A stretch of 64,000 nt of DNA from Sodiomyces alkalinus F11 (lineage: Eukaryota; Ascomycota; Sordariomycetes; Glomerellales; Plectosphaerellaceae). The stretch spans positions 6,280,346 through 6,344,345 of the forward strand of contig NW_021167080.1 of the NCBI RefSeq assembly GCF_003711515.1. The letters run 5' to 3'. The translations under genes and the position numbers were made by a program. The notes below the pieces were generated by a model that saw nothing but the letters and a program-made list of their open reading frames with translations, was not told the origin of the DNA and did not search any database. Shown piece after piece: positions 1-12,710 of this stretch; positions within the stretch are counted from its first letter, which is position 1, and each line of letters begins with the position of its first letter.

Positions 1-255
1 TTCAGCGCGAAGCGAAGTCCGTCGTGTTCAATTCTAGAAGTGCCAGACATTACGGCGTCTCATCAAGTATCAATTTGTTCCTTCTTACGCCGGACTGTAC
101 ATACCTTAGCGAGCTTGCTTTTGTTTTGCTTCACCTGGCCAGACGCGACGAAGGGAGAAAGATAAATCGACTGATAGACCGAATTTGGCGGACTTGCGAA
201 TCCATAAATCCTCCCCAGATTTAAACATATTTATAATTACTACTTACCTGCCATC
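1..255. promoter_or_regulatory. Upstream region of the S1/P1 nuclease gene
   Basis: This AT-rich stretch ends just before the nuclease start codon, with an A/T-rich run (about 222-242) close to the ATG. No convincing gene is visible: the only longer frame starts at a non-ATG codon and has no recognisable protein features. Confidence 0.4.
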
Positions 256-1386
256 ATGAAGCTTCTCCCCTTATTAACGGTACTCGGCACATCGACATAT
301 GGAGCTTTGGCATGGGGAAGTAAGTGATCCAAGTTGCTCAGCTGATTCCTCCATAAAAAAATCAAGTACTCACAAAATCCGTTCTCTCAGGTCTCGGTCA
401 CGTCACGACAGCTTACCTAGCAAGCCACTTCGTCTCCAACACGACCGAAGCCTTCTTCCAGGATCTCCTTCGTGACGAGACGAGCGACTACCTCGGCAAG
501 GTGGCCACCTGGGCCGACACCATCCGCTACACCCGCTGGGGGCGCTTCACGAGCGTCTTCCACTTCATCGACGCCAAGGACGAGCCCCCGAACTACTGCG
601 GCGTCGACCTGGCCCGCGACTGCAAGCCCGAAGGCTGCGTCGTCACCGCCCTGGCGAACTACACGGCCCGGCTCCTCGACCCGGCGCTGCCGGCCTGGGA
701 GCGCAACCAGGCCGCGCGCTTCGTCGTCCATTTCGTCGGCGACATCCACCAGCCGCTGCACGACGAGAACGTCGCGCGGGGCGGCAACGGCATCCACGTG
801 CTGTGGCAGGGTCGCCAGTTCAACCTCCACTACGTCTGGGACAGCGCCATCGCCGAGCGGCTGATTGGGGGGAGTCGACGGAAGCCGTACGACAATGCGA
901 GGCGGTGGGCGGAAGAGCTTGCCGTCGAGATTCGGGAGGGCAAGTTTGCCGACGAGAGGGAGGGATGGCTGAAGGACGTCGACGTTGATGATGCGACGGA
1001 GACGGCACTGGCGTGGGTGCGGGAAGGCAACGCCTATGTCTGTTCACACGGTGAGTTTTGTTTTCCTGCCTCCCCCTTTCCTTCATATCTTTTTTACGCC
1101 GTATTCTGCTTGACTTTGGTTGAGAAATGAGAAATAACGGCGCTCGCTTCCCCTCTGTGACTTTGACTGTTACTAATCGTCCTACGTTTCGCTAGTATTG
1201 CCAGAAGGTCCTCTTGTTATCGAGGGACAGGAACTGAGTGGGGAGTACTATGAAAAGGCGGCTCCCGTCATCGAGTTGCAAGTTGCCCGTGCTGGGTACC
1301 GGATGGCTGCCTGGCTTGATCTCATCGCGAAGCGGTTCCAGGAACAAGGAGCCGACCGGGTTGAAGGTCCTTGGGAGGAACTTTGA
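256..1386 (+). CDS. Secreted S1/P1-type zinc-dependent nuclease
   Basis: Predicted 304-residue secreted nuclease of the S1/P1 family, which cleaves single-stranded DNA and RNA (3'-nucleotidase/endonuclease) using a trinuclear zinc centre. Exons: 256-319, 391-1050, 1196-1386, with GT..AG introns; the second intron has a TTACTAAT branch site. The signal peptide (residues 1-19) should be cut right before WGSLGH, so that Trp20 becomes the new N-terminus. In this family the N-terminal Trp and the His five residues later are zinc ligands, and both are present. Other ligand motifs follow in order: WAD, FHFID, GDIHQPLHDE, GGNGIHVLW and LHYVWDS. The length fits the family (about 290-310 residues). It is the first of four consecutive genes for secreted proteins. 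Likely roles are nutrient scavenging or action on host nucleic acid; the exact substrate is inferred only. Confidence 0.93.
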
Positions 1387-2792
1387 ATGGATTGAGCGCA
1401 CCACGACGACATGACGTTGCACCGTGGGATTTGATGCCATGCCTGTGTGCTTACTGGACGGGGCAGAGCGTGTTTGAAGCGCATGCCAGGGGTAATTGCT
1501 GTATCTTACCCCTACGGGAGAACGGCCTTTTCTTGAGTGCTTGGCTAGACTCGAACACGGGACATGCGAATTGGGACACGCCAAAAGACCCAAGTCCATC
1601 AGTCCGGTTTGTCCAAGATTTGATATAAAGAGGACGAAGGATCACAAATTCTCCATCGGGTTTCAGTTTCTGGCCCCGCAGTAGGAAAATATCTACATAC
1701 CATGCAGCAGACAGCGCTGAGTGATCCGTACCTACGAAGTATTTTGGGGTGCTGTCCCGCCAAGAGGGAAAAGGCCCGGTTGCTCGGCCGAGGGAGATAT
1801 ATGGTTCGTTGGCTTTGTTATGAAATTAAAGAGCCTTTTGGTTGGGACAAAGAAGAAACAGGACATGCGAGCGAGGTCGTTTCATCATGCTTTGACCCTG
1901 TTTGGGACATGGCGCCGTTGCAGAATGCACCATTCGGTCTAGTCCGGGACAGGGGGGACGGTTGAAGGCTGGGATAGCCGTGGATGATGCCAGGGGTACG
2001 TTGTACTGACTGTCGTTTTCTCACCAAGACGAACAGGAAAGGAAAGAGAAAACTAAAGACGAATGTAACCGAAAAAGAAAAAAAAGAAAGAAAAAAGAAA
2101 GAAAAAAAGACCATGATTTCACTTGGTATCGACGGCTATGTATATACAAGTTCTGTGTTTCTTGCGATCATGAACTCGGGGGTCTTGTTTGAGTTTGGAC
2201 TGCTCTTTTGAGAGCCGACTTCTTACTAATACGATGTACATAAAGGCAAGTAAGATACCTAGTTCGGAGTTTACAGGGTAAGACCTAATTATGTGTGTGA
2301 GGTGAGCAGAGAATACGACGTGCCTTTGCTGGAAAGGAGCACCTGCAGGACCAGTACGGGCGTTTTCTGGTTTCTCCCCAACCTTTCATCCCATGTCTGT
2401 CATCAAAGATGTTTTACTCGATCCTTCGAAACAATTTCAATGTCCAACAAAAGGGGTGCGATCTTGGCTCCCGGCTCGTGGGCTATCGCAACTCGTAACC
2501 TGGAAATCCGCACCAAACGGTTATAATGAAGGACTTTGCACTCGGTACCCGTTCTCTGGAAAGATTGGCAGCTTTTTATTAGGGACTACACGAAGTACAC
2601 GTGTACGTACCGAGATGGATGATCGGCATCGAACATCAACCTACAGAGGTCTCGGGTGTGGTCCTGGCCAATGAATCGTTTATTAATGCGCCCGACGTCG
2701 GCCGCGCGCCTGTGGTTCGACAGCGGAGCGGCATCTCAATCGAAATAGGTGAATTAGTGGCTGTAAAACAGCGAGACAGAGAATGACTATTC

Positions 2793-2823
<31 letters not shown>

Positions 2824-4736
2824 GCCGCCGTGTGCCTCACGCGTACAATGTACATTACACTCATCTGTAGGTAATTGCCTTATTGCTTGGTCAATTTACC
2901 TTAGATACGCACCACAACCTGTTTCCCCACGTCCTACTGCCAGCAGTTGAACTACCTAGGCACAATGACGAGGTGACATGAGAGATAAGCAATTCCCCTG
3001 ATCAACGGAGATTCTGGACATGGGACGAATCTGTCAAGTTGCATCCAGGGGGACGGGACGAGAAGCGTTTCTCTGCTTCCATTTCCTTGGCTAGCTATCT
3101 GTCGTTGGTCTACATGTTCGCACGCCGTGCCATCAGCCCGTGATGTATATTTTTAGGTGCTGTATATACGAAGGTTTGTAATTACCTACCTAAGGTACAT
3201 ATAGGTACCTTACTAATTAGGTACTACGGTGTAATTACTTCGCAGTCGCGCTCGGACTACTTCGTGCAACGGTGCAGTTGATACTCGGCTGAGGGCCCCG
3301 TCGCTTCAGCAGCGCCTGAGAGTGCTTGGCTCGAAACGCCGTAGGCCTTGGCGTCCGCTCTGCAGCTCTACACTACATCCCCCTATTGGTCGAAATATCA
3401 CCTGGTGGACCCACTGACCCAATTCCGTGACACGGGGAGCCGCATCACGACTTCAGATAATACACCTCCTTGTTCATAGCAGAAACCCCTTCCCTTCCCA
3501 CGTCTTTTCACAAGTTCTTCCTCTCTTTACCACTCCGACTCAAGGTCTTGGGGTTTGGAGGGGCCAATGCGTTTCTGTGGTGTTCTTCTTCTTCTTGTAT
3601 TTCGGCCCTTACACCATCTACAGCAGTCCTAGCATAAACCACATTGGTGTCTCTCTCTCACCCAGACCAATTCAGACTTCGAATGGAATGCCACTGATAT
3701 CTCCCAGCTGTCTTGATACGACATGACGGATAACTAACAGAGATGGTCTTGGAAACCCGTCGTCTTTGACGTGCTGCATGCATCTCAACCTCCACTTCAT
3801 CCACTTCCGCTTGTCCCATATGGCAATGCCGAGCCAAGAAGTCTTGTGCTCCTGGGGTGGCTTGATCCCCTTCCGGACCTAACGAATAGTAGCATGTGTA
3901 TCTACGCATACAACGTACCTTATTACGGAAAATGCCCACCTACCTTATTTACCTTGTACCTCTCTCACCCACGAAACCTCTCTACCCATGTCCTTGCGCT
4001 TGTTACATCCCAACTTTCTTCAGACAGCGCTGCCGAGATGCCGCCCAACTTTGTCCGTCTTGCCCGTGTCAAACCCCCCCTTCGCTCCTTACAACGTACA
4101 GACCAAAGGTCCATTCCTCCCACCATGCCCTTCTCAGCCCTTCTCAGGCCACCCACCCACCCTTCCTCCAAGGGACCCTTGCCCTGTGTTTTGAGATCGT
4201 GGAGATCGACACCTCCTTGCCCTCATCTCCATCTTGGTGGGAGGGTCGCCACCTCCAAGTGATGTTCCATCTCTAACTATGGCTCTCAACTCCGACAGGG
4301 GGGGATGGTCCTCTCGAGACTATTTTTCAAATAACTCCCCCTTCGACCTCCCCATTCTGATCTCTCCTTTCTTCTATCATTCCATTCTTTTCACCCTTCT
4401 TTCACCTACCTTCTCTTTTCTTTCTTCTCTTCACGCTGGGAGTGTCTTTTTTCACGTCCGCCATTCATTTCTTTCTCTTTTTCCAAGGACTGCGTATCCT
4501 GAACGTCTGTGACCTTCCTTTCTCTTGTTGAATATTTTCGATTCTATACCCGGTCTGGCACCATCTTTTTTTTTTTTTTTGCGACTTTCTCTGCTGCTGT
4601 TTGAACGAGGCACCTAGTAGCTCACAAGAAAACCCATCGACTTCTTTTTCCCGAAAGCTTTCTGCGAGACGACAACGGTTCTGGTCCAGTCATCCGACAT
4701 CCAGCCCTCTGCTTCTCCTCTTTCCTCGACGTCAAC
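1387..4736. other. Gene-free interval; 3' part is a pyrimidine-rich leader/promoter
   Basis: I see no supportable gene. The frames here are short, mostly start at non-ATG codons and lack domains. There is a T-rich tract at 2791-2823. A cluster of palindromic CTAAGGTAC/GGTACCTTA motifs lies at 3184-3223. From about 3470 the + strand becomes strongly C/T-rich up to the next start codon, as is common in long 5' leaders of fungal genes. Confidence 0.5.
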
Positions 4737-6773
4737 ATGCATATTACGCACTTCGTAACAGCCTTGGCCGGCCTGTCCGCCGTTGCCGAAGCTGGCATTC
4801 TCAACCGACACTCTTCTCCGTATTCTCGCATGGTCGCCCGTCGGCAATTCGGCGGCGGCTTCAACGGCGGCAACCGTCGCTTTAGGGGCGGCGGCGGCGG
4901 TGGCTTCGGCGACAGTACGACCAACCTACGCGATTAAAATTTCGGGCACTTCGCTAATACAATGGCCAGACAATAACAACGACAACAATAATAACGACAG
5001 CAATAACGATGGAAACAATGGAGACAGTAAGTCGGCTCCAGACTCCAGACATTGCTTCTAGGCGTACTAGCTACTAACCACGTATAGATAACAATGATGG
5101 CAACAACAGTACGGCTTCCTGTAATGATGTTTATTTCTGATCCTTGTAGCTGACATGGAAGTCTAGATGACGGGAACAACGACAACGACAACAACAACGG
5201 TGACAACAACAACAGTGACAACAGTGAGTGGCACACGATCACTGATTTTCCGCTATGTACCCTGGCTAACCATAAGTTCAGACAACAATGATGGGGGTAA
5301 CAACGACGGTGGAAACAACGGCAACGACGGCGGAGTAAACACCTGTCTCGTTCCTGAACTCATCCAGCAGGGCTCCAACCAGCCGGGTCAGCCAGGTGAA
5401 GGTGGCGTCGAATCCGCCGTGTAAGAAATCCCGTTGCAGCTTACTAGGCGGCAGAGCGTCCTGGCTAACGTATGTCTTGTTAAACAGAGATGCCGCCAAC
5501 TTCATCAACTTCTGCCAGGGCCAGGAACTCACCAACGGCGAGCAGAAGACCGGCGGTTCCTGCAACGGTATTCCCATGGGCCGCATTCCCGCGCAAAACC
5601 GGATGGTCTCCAGCATCCTGGTCAACCCGTCCCACGACGACAGCATCGAGCCGAACGTCGACTTCGACATTCAGGTCCGCGTCGCCAACTTCGCCCCTGG
5701 CGCCTTCACTGACGCTCAGACCACGTACTACTCTTCTCCCCAGGACCTCGATGGCGCGGGCCGCATCATTGGGCACACCCATGTCACCGTGCAGGACCTT
5801 GGCGGCTCTCTTACCCCCGATCAGCCCCTCGATGCCTCCACCTTCGTCTTCTTCAAGGGTATCAATGACCAGGGCGACGGCAACGGTCTGCTGTCTGCTA
5901 CCGTGACCGGTGGTCTGCCTCCCGGCAACTACCGTGTCTGCACTATGTTCGCCGCTGCCAACCATCAGCCTGTTATTATGCCTGTCGCTCAGCGTGGTGC
6001 CCAGGACGACTGTGAGTTTCTCGGCCTTTTTGATCCAATTCTCTCTCCCTGCCGCCCTTCCCTCTAGGTTACTAACACAAGAAATAGGCAATAAGTTTAC
6101 TGTTGGCCAAGGCAATAACAATGGTGGTGGTAACAACAACAACAACGACGGTGGTAACAACAACAACAACGGTGGTGATAACAACAACGACGGTGGTAAC
6201 AACAACAACGACGGCGGTGATGACAACAACGACGATGGTGATGACAACGACGGTGGTGACAACAACAACGGCGGTGATGACAACAACGGCGGCGGTGATG
6301 ATACCAACGGCGTTGATGACAACAACGATGGTGGTGATGATACCAACGGCGGTGGTGACAACAACGACGGTGGTGATAATACCAACGGCGGTGGTGACAA
6401 CAACGACGGTGACAACAACAACGGTGGCGGCTTCCCCAACTTTGGCGGCGGCGGCGGCCGTTTCAACGGTGGTAACAACAATAACAGCAACGGCGGCGGC
6501 AACAACAATAGCGGAGGTGGCGGCTCCGGCGGCGCCTCGGCCGCCAACGCCATTGCCGGCATCGCCGCTCCTGAGATCACCCAGTCCGGCAACGGGGACC
6601 GGCCCTTCCAAGTCAACGGCAACACCTTCACGGACCAGCAGACGGCGGCAGTGCGCGCTTGCGACATCCAAAGCAACTTGTGCAGCGACGCCGTGAACGG
6701 GGGCCAGGCCCCCGGCTCCACGCTGCAAAGCTGCCGGGACCAGATTCCAGCTTGCGTAGCTGAGTTGTCATAG
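4737..6773 (+). CDS. Large secreted Asn/Asp/Gly-repeat protein of the fungal family often labelled 'ribosomal protein s17'
   Basis: Predicted 553-residue secreted protein of unknown function. Seven exons: 4737-4914, 4970-5026, 5088-5108, 5167-5223, 5282-5420, 5488-6011, 6088-6773. All introns are short GT..AG with branch sites such as GCTAATAC and ACTAACAC, and the frame closes exactly. Order: signal peptide (about 1-19), Gly/Arg-rich segment, Asn/Asp/Gly repeats split over three mini-exons, then a conserved domain of about 180 residues (from VDAANFINFCQGQ through MVSSILVNP, GHTHVTVQDLGG and LPPGNYRVCTMFAAANHQP to DDCNKF). After it come a long N/D/G repeat (about 330-470) and a C-terminal region with four Cys. 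From memory, this domain occurs in fungal proteins deposited as 'ribosomal protein s17', although nothing in it resembles ribosomal uS17. Likely wall-associated or extracellular. Confidence 0.85.
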
Positions 6774-6861
6774 GCCTCTGTCTGGAGAGTCAACTGGCAA
6801 TGATGGCCACTGGCGGATCGTCGTTCGGCTTCCGTTGCCAGTCGTTCTACGTTGAGGGGTT

Positions 6862-6903
<42 letters not shown>

Positions 6904-9792
6904 GGTTTGTTGTGCTAGGTTGTGAAGAACCAGCAAAATATCATTGTTATATCTTCTAATTGTTTTTCCTAGGGTTAATTTTTTTTTTGTTGTTGTAGTT
7001 TCCTGTTGATGTGTTTGTACACTCTTAGAGAGGAGGAGGGGTTTGTTTATGACCTCCTATGGGGGCTGGAATTATGCAGCTTGAAGGTATGAAGGCGGAA
7101 TGAAAAGACACATCCCAGCAAAACCTCAATCTCCCATTTTTCGCGTGACATGTGTGGTGATGGCATTGATTTCGAAATTCCGTATGTAAACTATGAAACG
7201 AGAGCTGTTCGGCACTTCACTGCCCCGAGTTGCATCCGGACAGGCCGTTTTCGAGCATCAGGTGACTCTTTTCTTCTTTCTTTCTTTCTGAAACGGCATT
7301 ATCTTGTGACGAAAGACTGGTTTCAGCCGTGTTCCCTGAGGGCATATATGAACGGGGAGTTAGATACTACGTTGTATCAAAGGTCGACCCCATGATACGG
7401 GGATCTTTGCTTCATGATACCTAGTGTACATCATTGCCCTCGTGGAGGTCGAGGTTCTTCACGGATTGGGTACCCGCTAGCCACCGGATACCGTTGAGAA
7501 TGCGCACACTAACCACCTCATTGATTACCTGTTTACTCGATGAAGACTTTGATGCTCTGGATCAGTTTGGCTTGTGATGGATAAGGAATAGACGTCTTAC
7601 CTAAGCGACATGCTTCGGTTGAGAGAGGTGGCGCTCCTGATTAGATAAGCTCTGACACATCGTACGGGGCGGAACGAAACGTTCCTCGTTCTGCGCAGCA
7701 GTTCCTCCGCAACTGACGCGAGATTCTGAGGGAGAATTCACTCTTATTATGGTCTGCCGTAAGAAGCAGAAACGACCGAGTACTCGAATGGAGACAGAAA
7801 CAACAGAAAAAATAAACATTACACGATCACTACGGAGTAACGGTGGGCGGTGTGATGTGAGGTCCATAATAATTAATGTTGGCAATGGGTGGAGTTAGAC
7901 GGCCATTATTCCATTCAACTTCTCCAGAAACGAAACAAACATGCATCTCCATCGCGTGTCGACACATACGTGGTTGGAAAGAAGGTTAAGAGAGGATGAG
8001 TTCCACGTTACTGAATTCCAGCCGGAAGCGGGGAAAGTCGGGCGCTATTTGCAATACATACACACACCTATGCGGTCCGCTGACGACAAGTCAGTCCTCT
8101 AATCGAGAGTTCACCGGTGCACTAAGTCGTCGTGGCGGACAACGGGCCGGTTGGCACCAGAGAGCTACAAACCCCGATTCGTCGATTACTGAGTAGTGAC
8201 ACTAGTGTAGACAACGTCGCGTCTAGAACCAGTGCGAGAGGCGGAGGCATGACGACACGCAAGACAACGGTTGCGCTGGCGAGACTACGCGTGTAGAGAG
8301 CGAGACTAGAGAGCGAGATATGTGGTCCGGCTTGCTAGCAGATGTTTGATCCGAATGTTCCGAAACGAAAAGGCATTTTATTGACGAAGCCGATTCTTTG
8401 GGCCTTATTAGAAAACTGCCAATTTTGACGTTTTCTTTTCTTATTAAAAATCTTGTCGTTGCATAGCGTTGGATAGCTCCAGACAGCTCTTCACAATCTC
8501 GAGGCCAAGTGTTCTGAGATGCGCAAGACAACGCTCCCCTACCCTCCTTGGCATCATTCTCAATTTGTCATTGGACAATGCCACGCGGGTTACGTGGCTC
8601 AGCCTCTGAATCGCTGGGCCCAGAATGCAGATCGCGGTTTCCGATACAACACATTGGATGAACCAATTAGAGCCCTCCCATTCCTTTGTTCAGCTGAGAA
8701 GCTGAGAACGAAGCTGGTGAATGTACAGAGCAGCTGTCGCTTTCTCTTGAATATACCTAAAGATATGAACGAGCAGAGGAGAGGGTCTTGGAATTGACTC
8801 GCGAGACGATGCCCCGGCTTGATTCTTTGGAGCATGACAATGATAAATCCAGCGTAAAAAAGAAAAAAGAAAAAAGAAAAAAGAAGAAAAAAAGGAAGAA
8901 AAAAAAAAAGAAACACCAGAAGGTCGACTGCACAAAAGAGGAGCCAGCCTGGAAGTGGATATTACCATCCTTTTGCCTTTGCCCAGACAATGGAATTGCG
9001 GATACCAAACACCAAGCATCTTAGTCTTTGAAGATCTGGTGTCGCTTCAGACTCAGACTCAGCATCAGCACAGTAAGCAACATACATGTGAGGGGACCCT
9101 AAGATGAAGCCAGTCATCCTATAAGCCAGTGAGGTATTCTGTATTATTCTGTACTATTCTGTAGCGAAAGGCGAAAGAATGAACCCATGGTCCTCTCATG
9201 AAGCTGCACCGCCGCCTGTGGACGTAGAATAAATGTCTGAGAAGTTTACTTCATGTACACGTGTAGAACCCGAGTCGATGAAGACATGGTTGGATCACTC
9301 CCCCTTTTCATCTCTCCACCCATGATGCTCCGCCCCTCCATAAACCAATGCTAGCTAGCCGGGGTCTTGGCCCTTGCGAGCGTTTGTATGTGTAGGTAAT
9401 CGAATCGACTCGCATGCCGAACTGGGAGCTTTGCAGCTTTGCACCCGAGTGTTAGTCGCGGAGATGGGTAGGCAGGGGTGCTTGAACTCATCTTTTTCCC
9501 GCTCCCCCCGGTATGGAGTCGTTCTTCGTTGGTTAAACCTACGACCAACACCTCCAACGGACTCTTGAGGTGCTTCCTCATCTGGACCCCTTTCTCTTCT
9601 CTTCCTTCTTTTTTTCATCTTTTTTGTTTCAGGCTCTGTTCTAGGCCTGGGTACTGCCGATTCTTTCCTCTGTTCTATTTTTCTTTTCCTTCCCTTTCTG
9701 TGTGTTCTTCTTGTACTCTTCGTTTGTATTAAAACGCTCCGGCTGGAGCCGAGGACAGCTGCATCACCAGCTGCGCTCACACATCCGCAGCG
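6774..9792. other. Gene-free interval
   Basis: No gene could be supported on either strand. It contains the (AC)n microsatellite at 6865-6901, T-rich stretches after it, a purine-rich tract at 8857-8911, and short imperfect repeats of ATTCTGTA at about 9133-9164. A C/T-rich leader from about 9580 precedes the protease start. Confidence 0.45.
6865..6901 (+). repeat. (AC)n microsatellite
   Basis: About 18 uninterrupted AC units in the 3' flank of the repeat-protein gene. Confidence 0.95.
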
Positions 9793-11847
9793 ATGGCCGC
9801 CCTACGCGTGGCCCTGTATTCTACTTGCCTCGCGGCCTATGCTTCTTCTGTTCTCTCTCTCCCCCGAGACACCACAACAGGTCCCAGCGCCAAGCACGCG
9901 CCTGTGACACTCCCCTTGTACCAAGACATTCGAATCGATAGCATAGACAAGTTGAGAAGGAAAAGGCAGAATGAGAATGACGACACCACCGCCCGGATCA
10001 TCAATGTCACCTCCACGAGCTACTTGATCGAACGTACGGCCCTGATCCCCATCTCCTTGCGACCCCCGCTAGCACTTATAGAAGAGAGAAGAAAAAAAAA
10101 GAGTCGGGAGCTGACCGTTGGTGCAAATTCCACAGTGGCGATCGGAACCCCCGGCCAAGACTTGAGGGTCGCCCTCGACACAGGATCATCCGAGCTCTGG
10201 GTGAACCCCAACTGCCAGAACGCCGGCAGCCCATCGCAGGAGCGCATCTGCGAAACCCATGGCCATTACCGACCCGCCGATTCGGATACCGCCCGCGTGT
10301 CCCAGACGAGGAGTACCATCTCCTACGGCAAAGGACAAGTTGCGCTCCAATACGTTGCCGATAACATTGCGGTACCCGGCACCGGTAAGCGCGTTGATTT
10401 CCGCCGATGGGTAGAGGAGGAGTGGAGTGGAGTGGAAAGGGAAAAAAAAAAAGAGGGGGGGCCCGAGGAACCCGAGGATCGGAGACTGACGGCTGGCTGC
10501 ATAGATATCACGATTTCGGATGTTATTTTCGGGTATGCCACCAACAGCAGGCAACTGAGCACGGGGATCATGGGCCTCAGTTTCGGAAACGGCACGAACA
10601 TGGCGTACCCGAGCGTCCTGGACGAGATGGTGGCACAAGACATCATCGAAACCCACGCGTTTGGCGTGGCGCTGGGTACCAAGGACGAACCCACCGGCAC
10701 CGGTGTCATTTCCTTCGGCGGCGTCGATACCCAGAAGTTCAGCGGTGACCTGCATACCATGCCTGTGTTGGGCCCTCAACACGGCGAGCGACTTTGGCGG
10801 TGAGTCGTCCATTCTTTCCCATCCGGGAAAAAGAAAAAAAAAAGGAAGAAAAAGGACAAAAAAAGGAAGGGGGGGCGTGACAGTCCTTTTCGGTAATTGG
10901 CAGACGTCATCTGACTTGTGTTCCCTCCGCGCAGATACTGGGTCCAGCTCGAATCAATGGGCCTCACAATATCCGGCGGCGGCGGCACCGAGTTGTACGA
11001 CGGCTCGAGCTTCCCCGTCTTCTTCGATACCGGCGCCACCCTCAGCTACCTGCCCCGCCCAGTGGTGCAAGCCCTCGCCGAGGACCTGGGCGGCCAGCTC
11101 GACCCGGACGTCGACTTGTACGTGGTGCCCTGCGGCCAGGAGGGCACCGTGGACTTCACCTTCGCCGGCTACACCATCAAGGTGCCCCTGGAGGAGTTCA
11201 TCTGGACGGTGGGCCAGGACACGTGCATCCTCGGCGCCGACGCCGAGGAGAGTCAGAACTACCTCCTGGGCGATTCGTTCCTCCGGTCCGTGTACACCGT
11301 TTTCGACATGGAGACGCCGGCGCTCCACTTTGCCCCGTATGTCAACTGCGGCTCGAATGTGCGGATGATCCCGCCTGGTCTCAACGCGACGACCGAGTTT
11401 ACGGGTGAATGTAGCAGCAGTGACTCGGGCTCTGGTGGTGATGGTGACAACGGCAACGGCAGCGGCAGCGGTGGAGGAAGCACAGGAGGGGGTGGTGGCG
11501 ATGGCGATGGCGGTAGCGGTGATGGCGGTGGTGGTGATGGCGATGGTGATGGCGATGGTGATGGTGATGGTGATGGTGATGGCGGTGTTGGTGGTGATGG
11601 TGATGGCGGGGGTGGCGGTAGCTCAGGCGGCCCCGGCGGCTCAGGCTCTGGGGGTGACGGGGGCGGCGATGGAGGTGGTGATGGGGGCAGTGGAGGTGAC
11701 GGAGGTAGCCCCGGATCCGGTAATGGAGACGGCAACGGCGGTGACGGTGATGGCGACAGTGCAGCTGGCCATCTAACACCCATGCGAAGTCTCTGGGCCG
11801 TTGTTGCAGGCTCGATGGCGGCGTATCAGGCTATGATGCTCCTATAG
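9793..11847 (+). CDS. GPI-anchored pepsin-family aspartic protease (yapsin-like)
   Basis: Predicted 565-residue secreted A1-family aspartic endopeptidase. Exons: 9793-10033, 10136-10384, 10505-10799, 10935-11847. Joining exons 1 and 2 restores the conserved run STSYLIELAIGTPGQD, which supports the splice sites. A signal peptide (about 1-22) is followed by a propeptide ending near a basic LRRKRQ site suited to kexin cleavage. The two catalytic aspartates are Asp95 (DTGSSELWV) and Asp293 (FFDTGATLSYLP), with a flap-like SYGKGQ between them. Past the catalytic domain (about residue 415) is a stalk of about 120 residues rich in Gly, Asp and Ser. It ends in a hydrophobic tail (SLWAVVAGSMAAYQAMMLL) typical of a GPI-attachment signal. 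Expected at the plasma membrane or wall, processing other surface proteins; substrates unknown. Confidence 0.92.
11440..11760 (+). repeat. GGTGAT/GGCGAT hexanucleotide-type coding repeat (Gly-Asp stalk)
   Basis: Imperfect tandem GGYGAT units, most regular at about 11535-11590, encode the Gly/Asp-rich stalk between the protease domain and the GPI signal. Such repeats are prone to length change without loss of frame. Confidence 0.85.
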
Positions 11848-12710
11848 GCCCATTAGAGATGATGGCATGGGAGCAGCCCCTTTGGTATATCCCCGTTTGA
11901 CGGTTGTGGGCACAAGATCTAGGCATCTTGTCGGTCGGATTTATTGGTTTCTGGTTCACTATCGGCGTCTTTGGCCATGGAGGAAAGAACGGGAACCCCG
12001 CGAAATGGAAGACATATGGGTTTAAAATGGGCTCTGGACGGTTGACAGGATATAGACCGGGCCCGGGCCAAACACGGTCAGTCGACGACGTGCCCATCAC
12101 ATACAACGTACGGGCGGCCCATCCTTAATGTATTGTATATAGATGATATGACATTCGCTTGGTGTCCACTTTGACCATAGGATCCAGCGGTATAACTAGG
12201 GATGCAGGAATCCTTTCACTCTGGGATGAGGTAAGATGTTGTTGTAGGACGGACTCAACTCTATATTGTCGGGATACGAGAGATAAATGGTGGATTTTGT
12301 GGAAGTTCTTATTCCGCTCCGGTGAGCGACTTCAAACTCCAATATCCTAGAAAGGACAAGGCATCTACAGAGTATAATGTGAAGAGAATTGAAGTGAAAT
12401 GCTGGTACGCTTGCTGGTTTATATTAATTGAATTTGAGTAGGTCACGGCTCACTTGATTCCTGAATGACACAAACAGTAGGCCTCGATCCGACTTGATCC
12501 AACAGTCCTTCAGATGTCTGTCAGACGGTCGAGCCATTCCCCTGGAATGTACTATGAAGTCTGTATGTGCGAATGAAATATATATGTATATGCTGCCCAA
12601 ACGACGCCCACCCCATCGTAAAGTCTACGAAGTCGAGTCGGCCATCGTTATCGCAGCCACTTCGCTATTTTGTCCCCTGGGAGCCATAATCGTCCGTCCC
12701 TCATCGTAAT
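11848..12710. other. Interval between convergent genes, no gene seen
   Basis: This lies between the 3' end of the protease gene (+) and the 3' end of the small secreted protein gene (-). Short frames only; nothing recognisable. Confidence 0.5.

Noticed and set aside
5480..6793. 437-codon frame antisense to the secreted repeat protein
   Set aside because: It is the mirror of GC-rich coding and N/D/G repeats (giving Pro/Leu and Val/Thr runs). The sense strand has a consistent seven-exon model with a known domain.
10186..10812. 208-codon minus-strand frame across the protease gene
   Set aside because: Shadow of the protease exons; it crosses two of their introns and has no domain.
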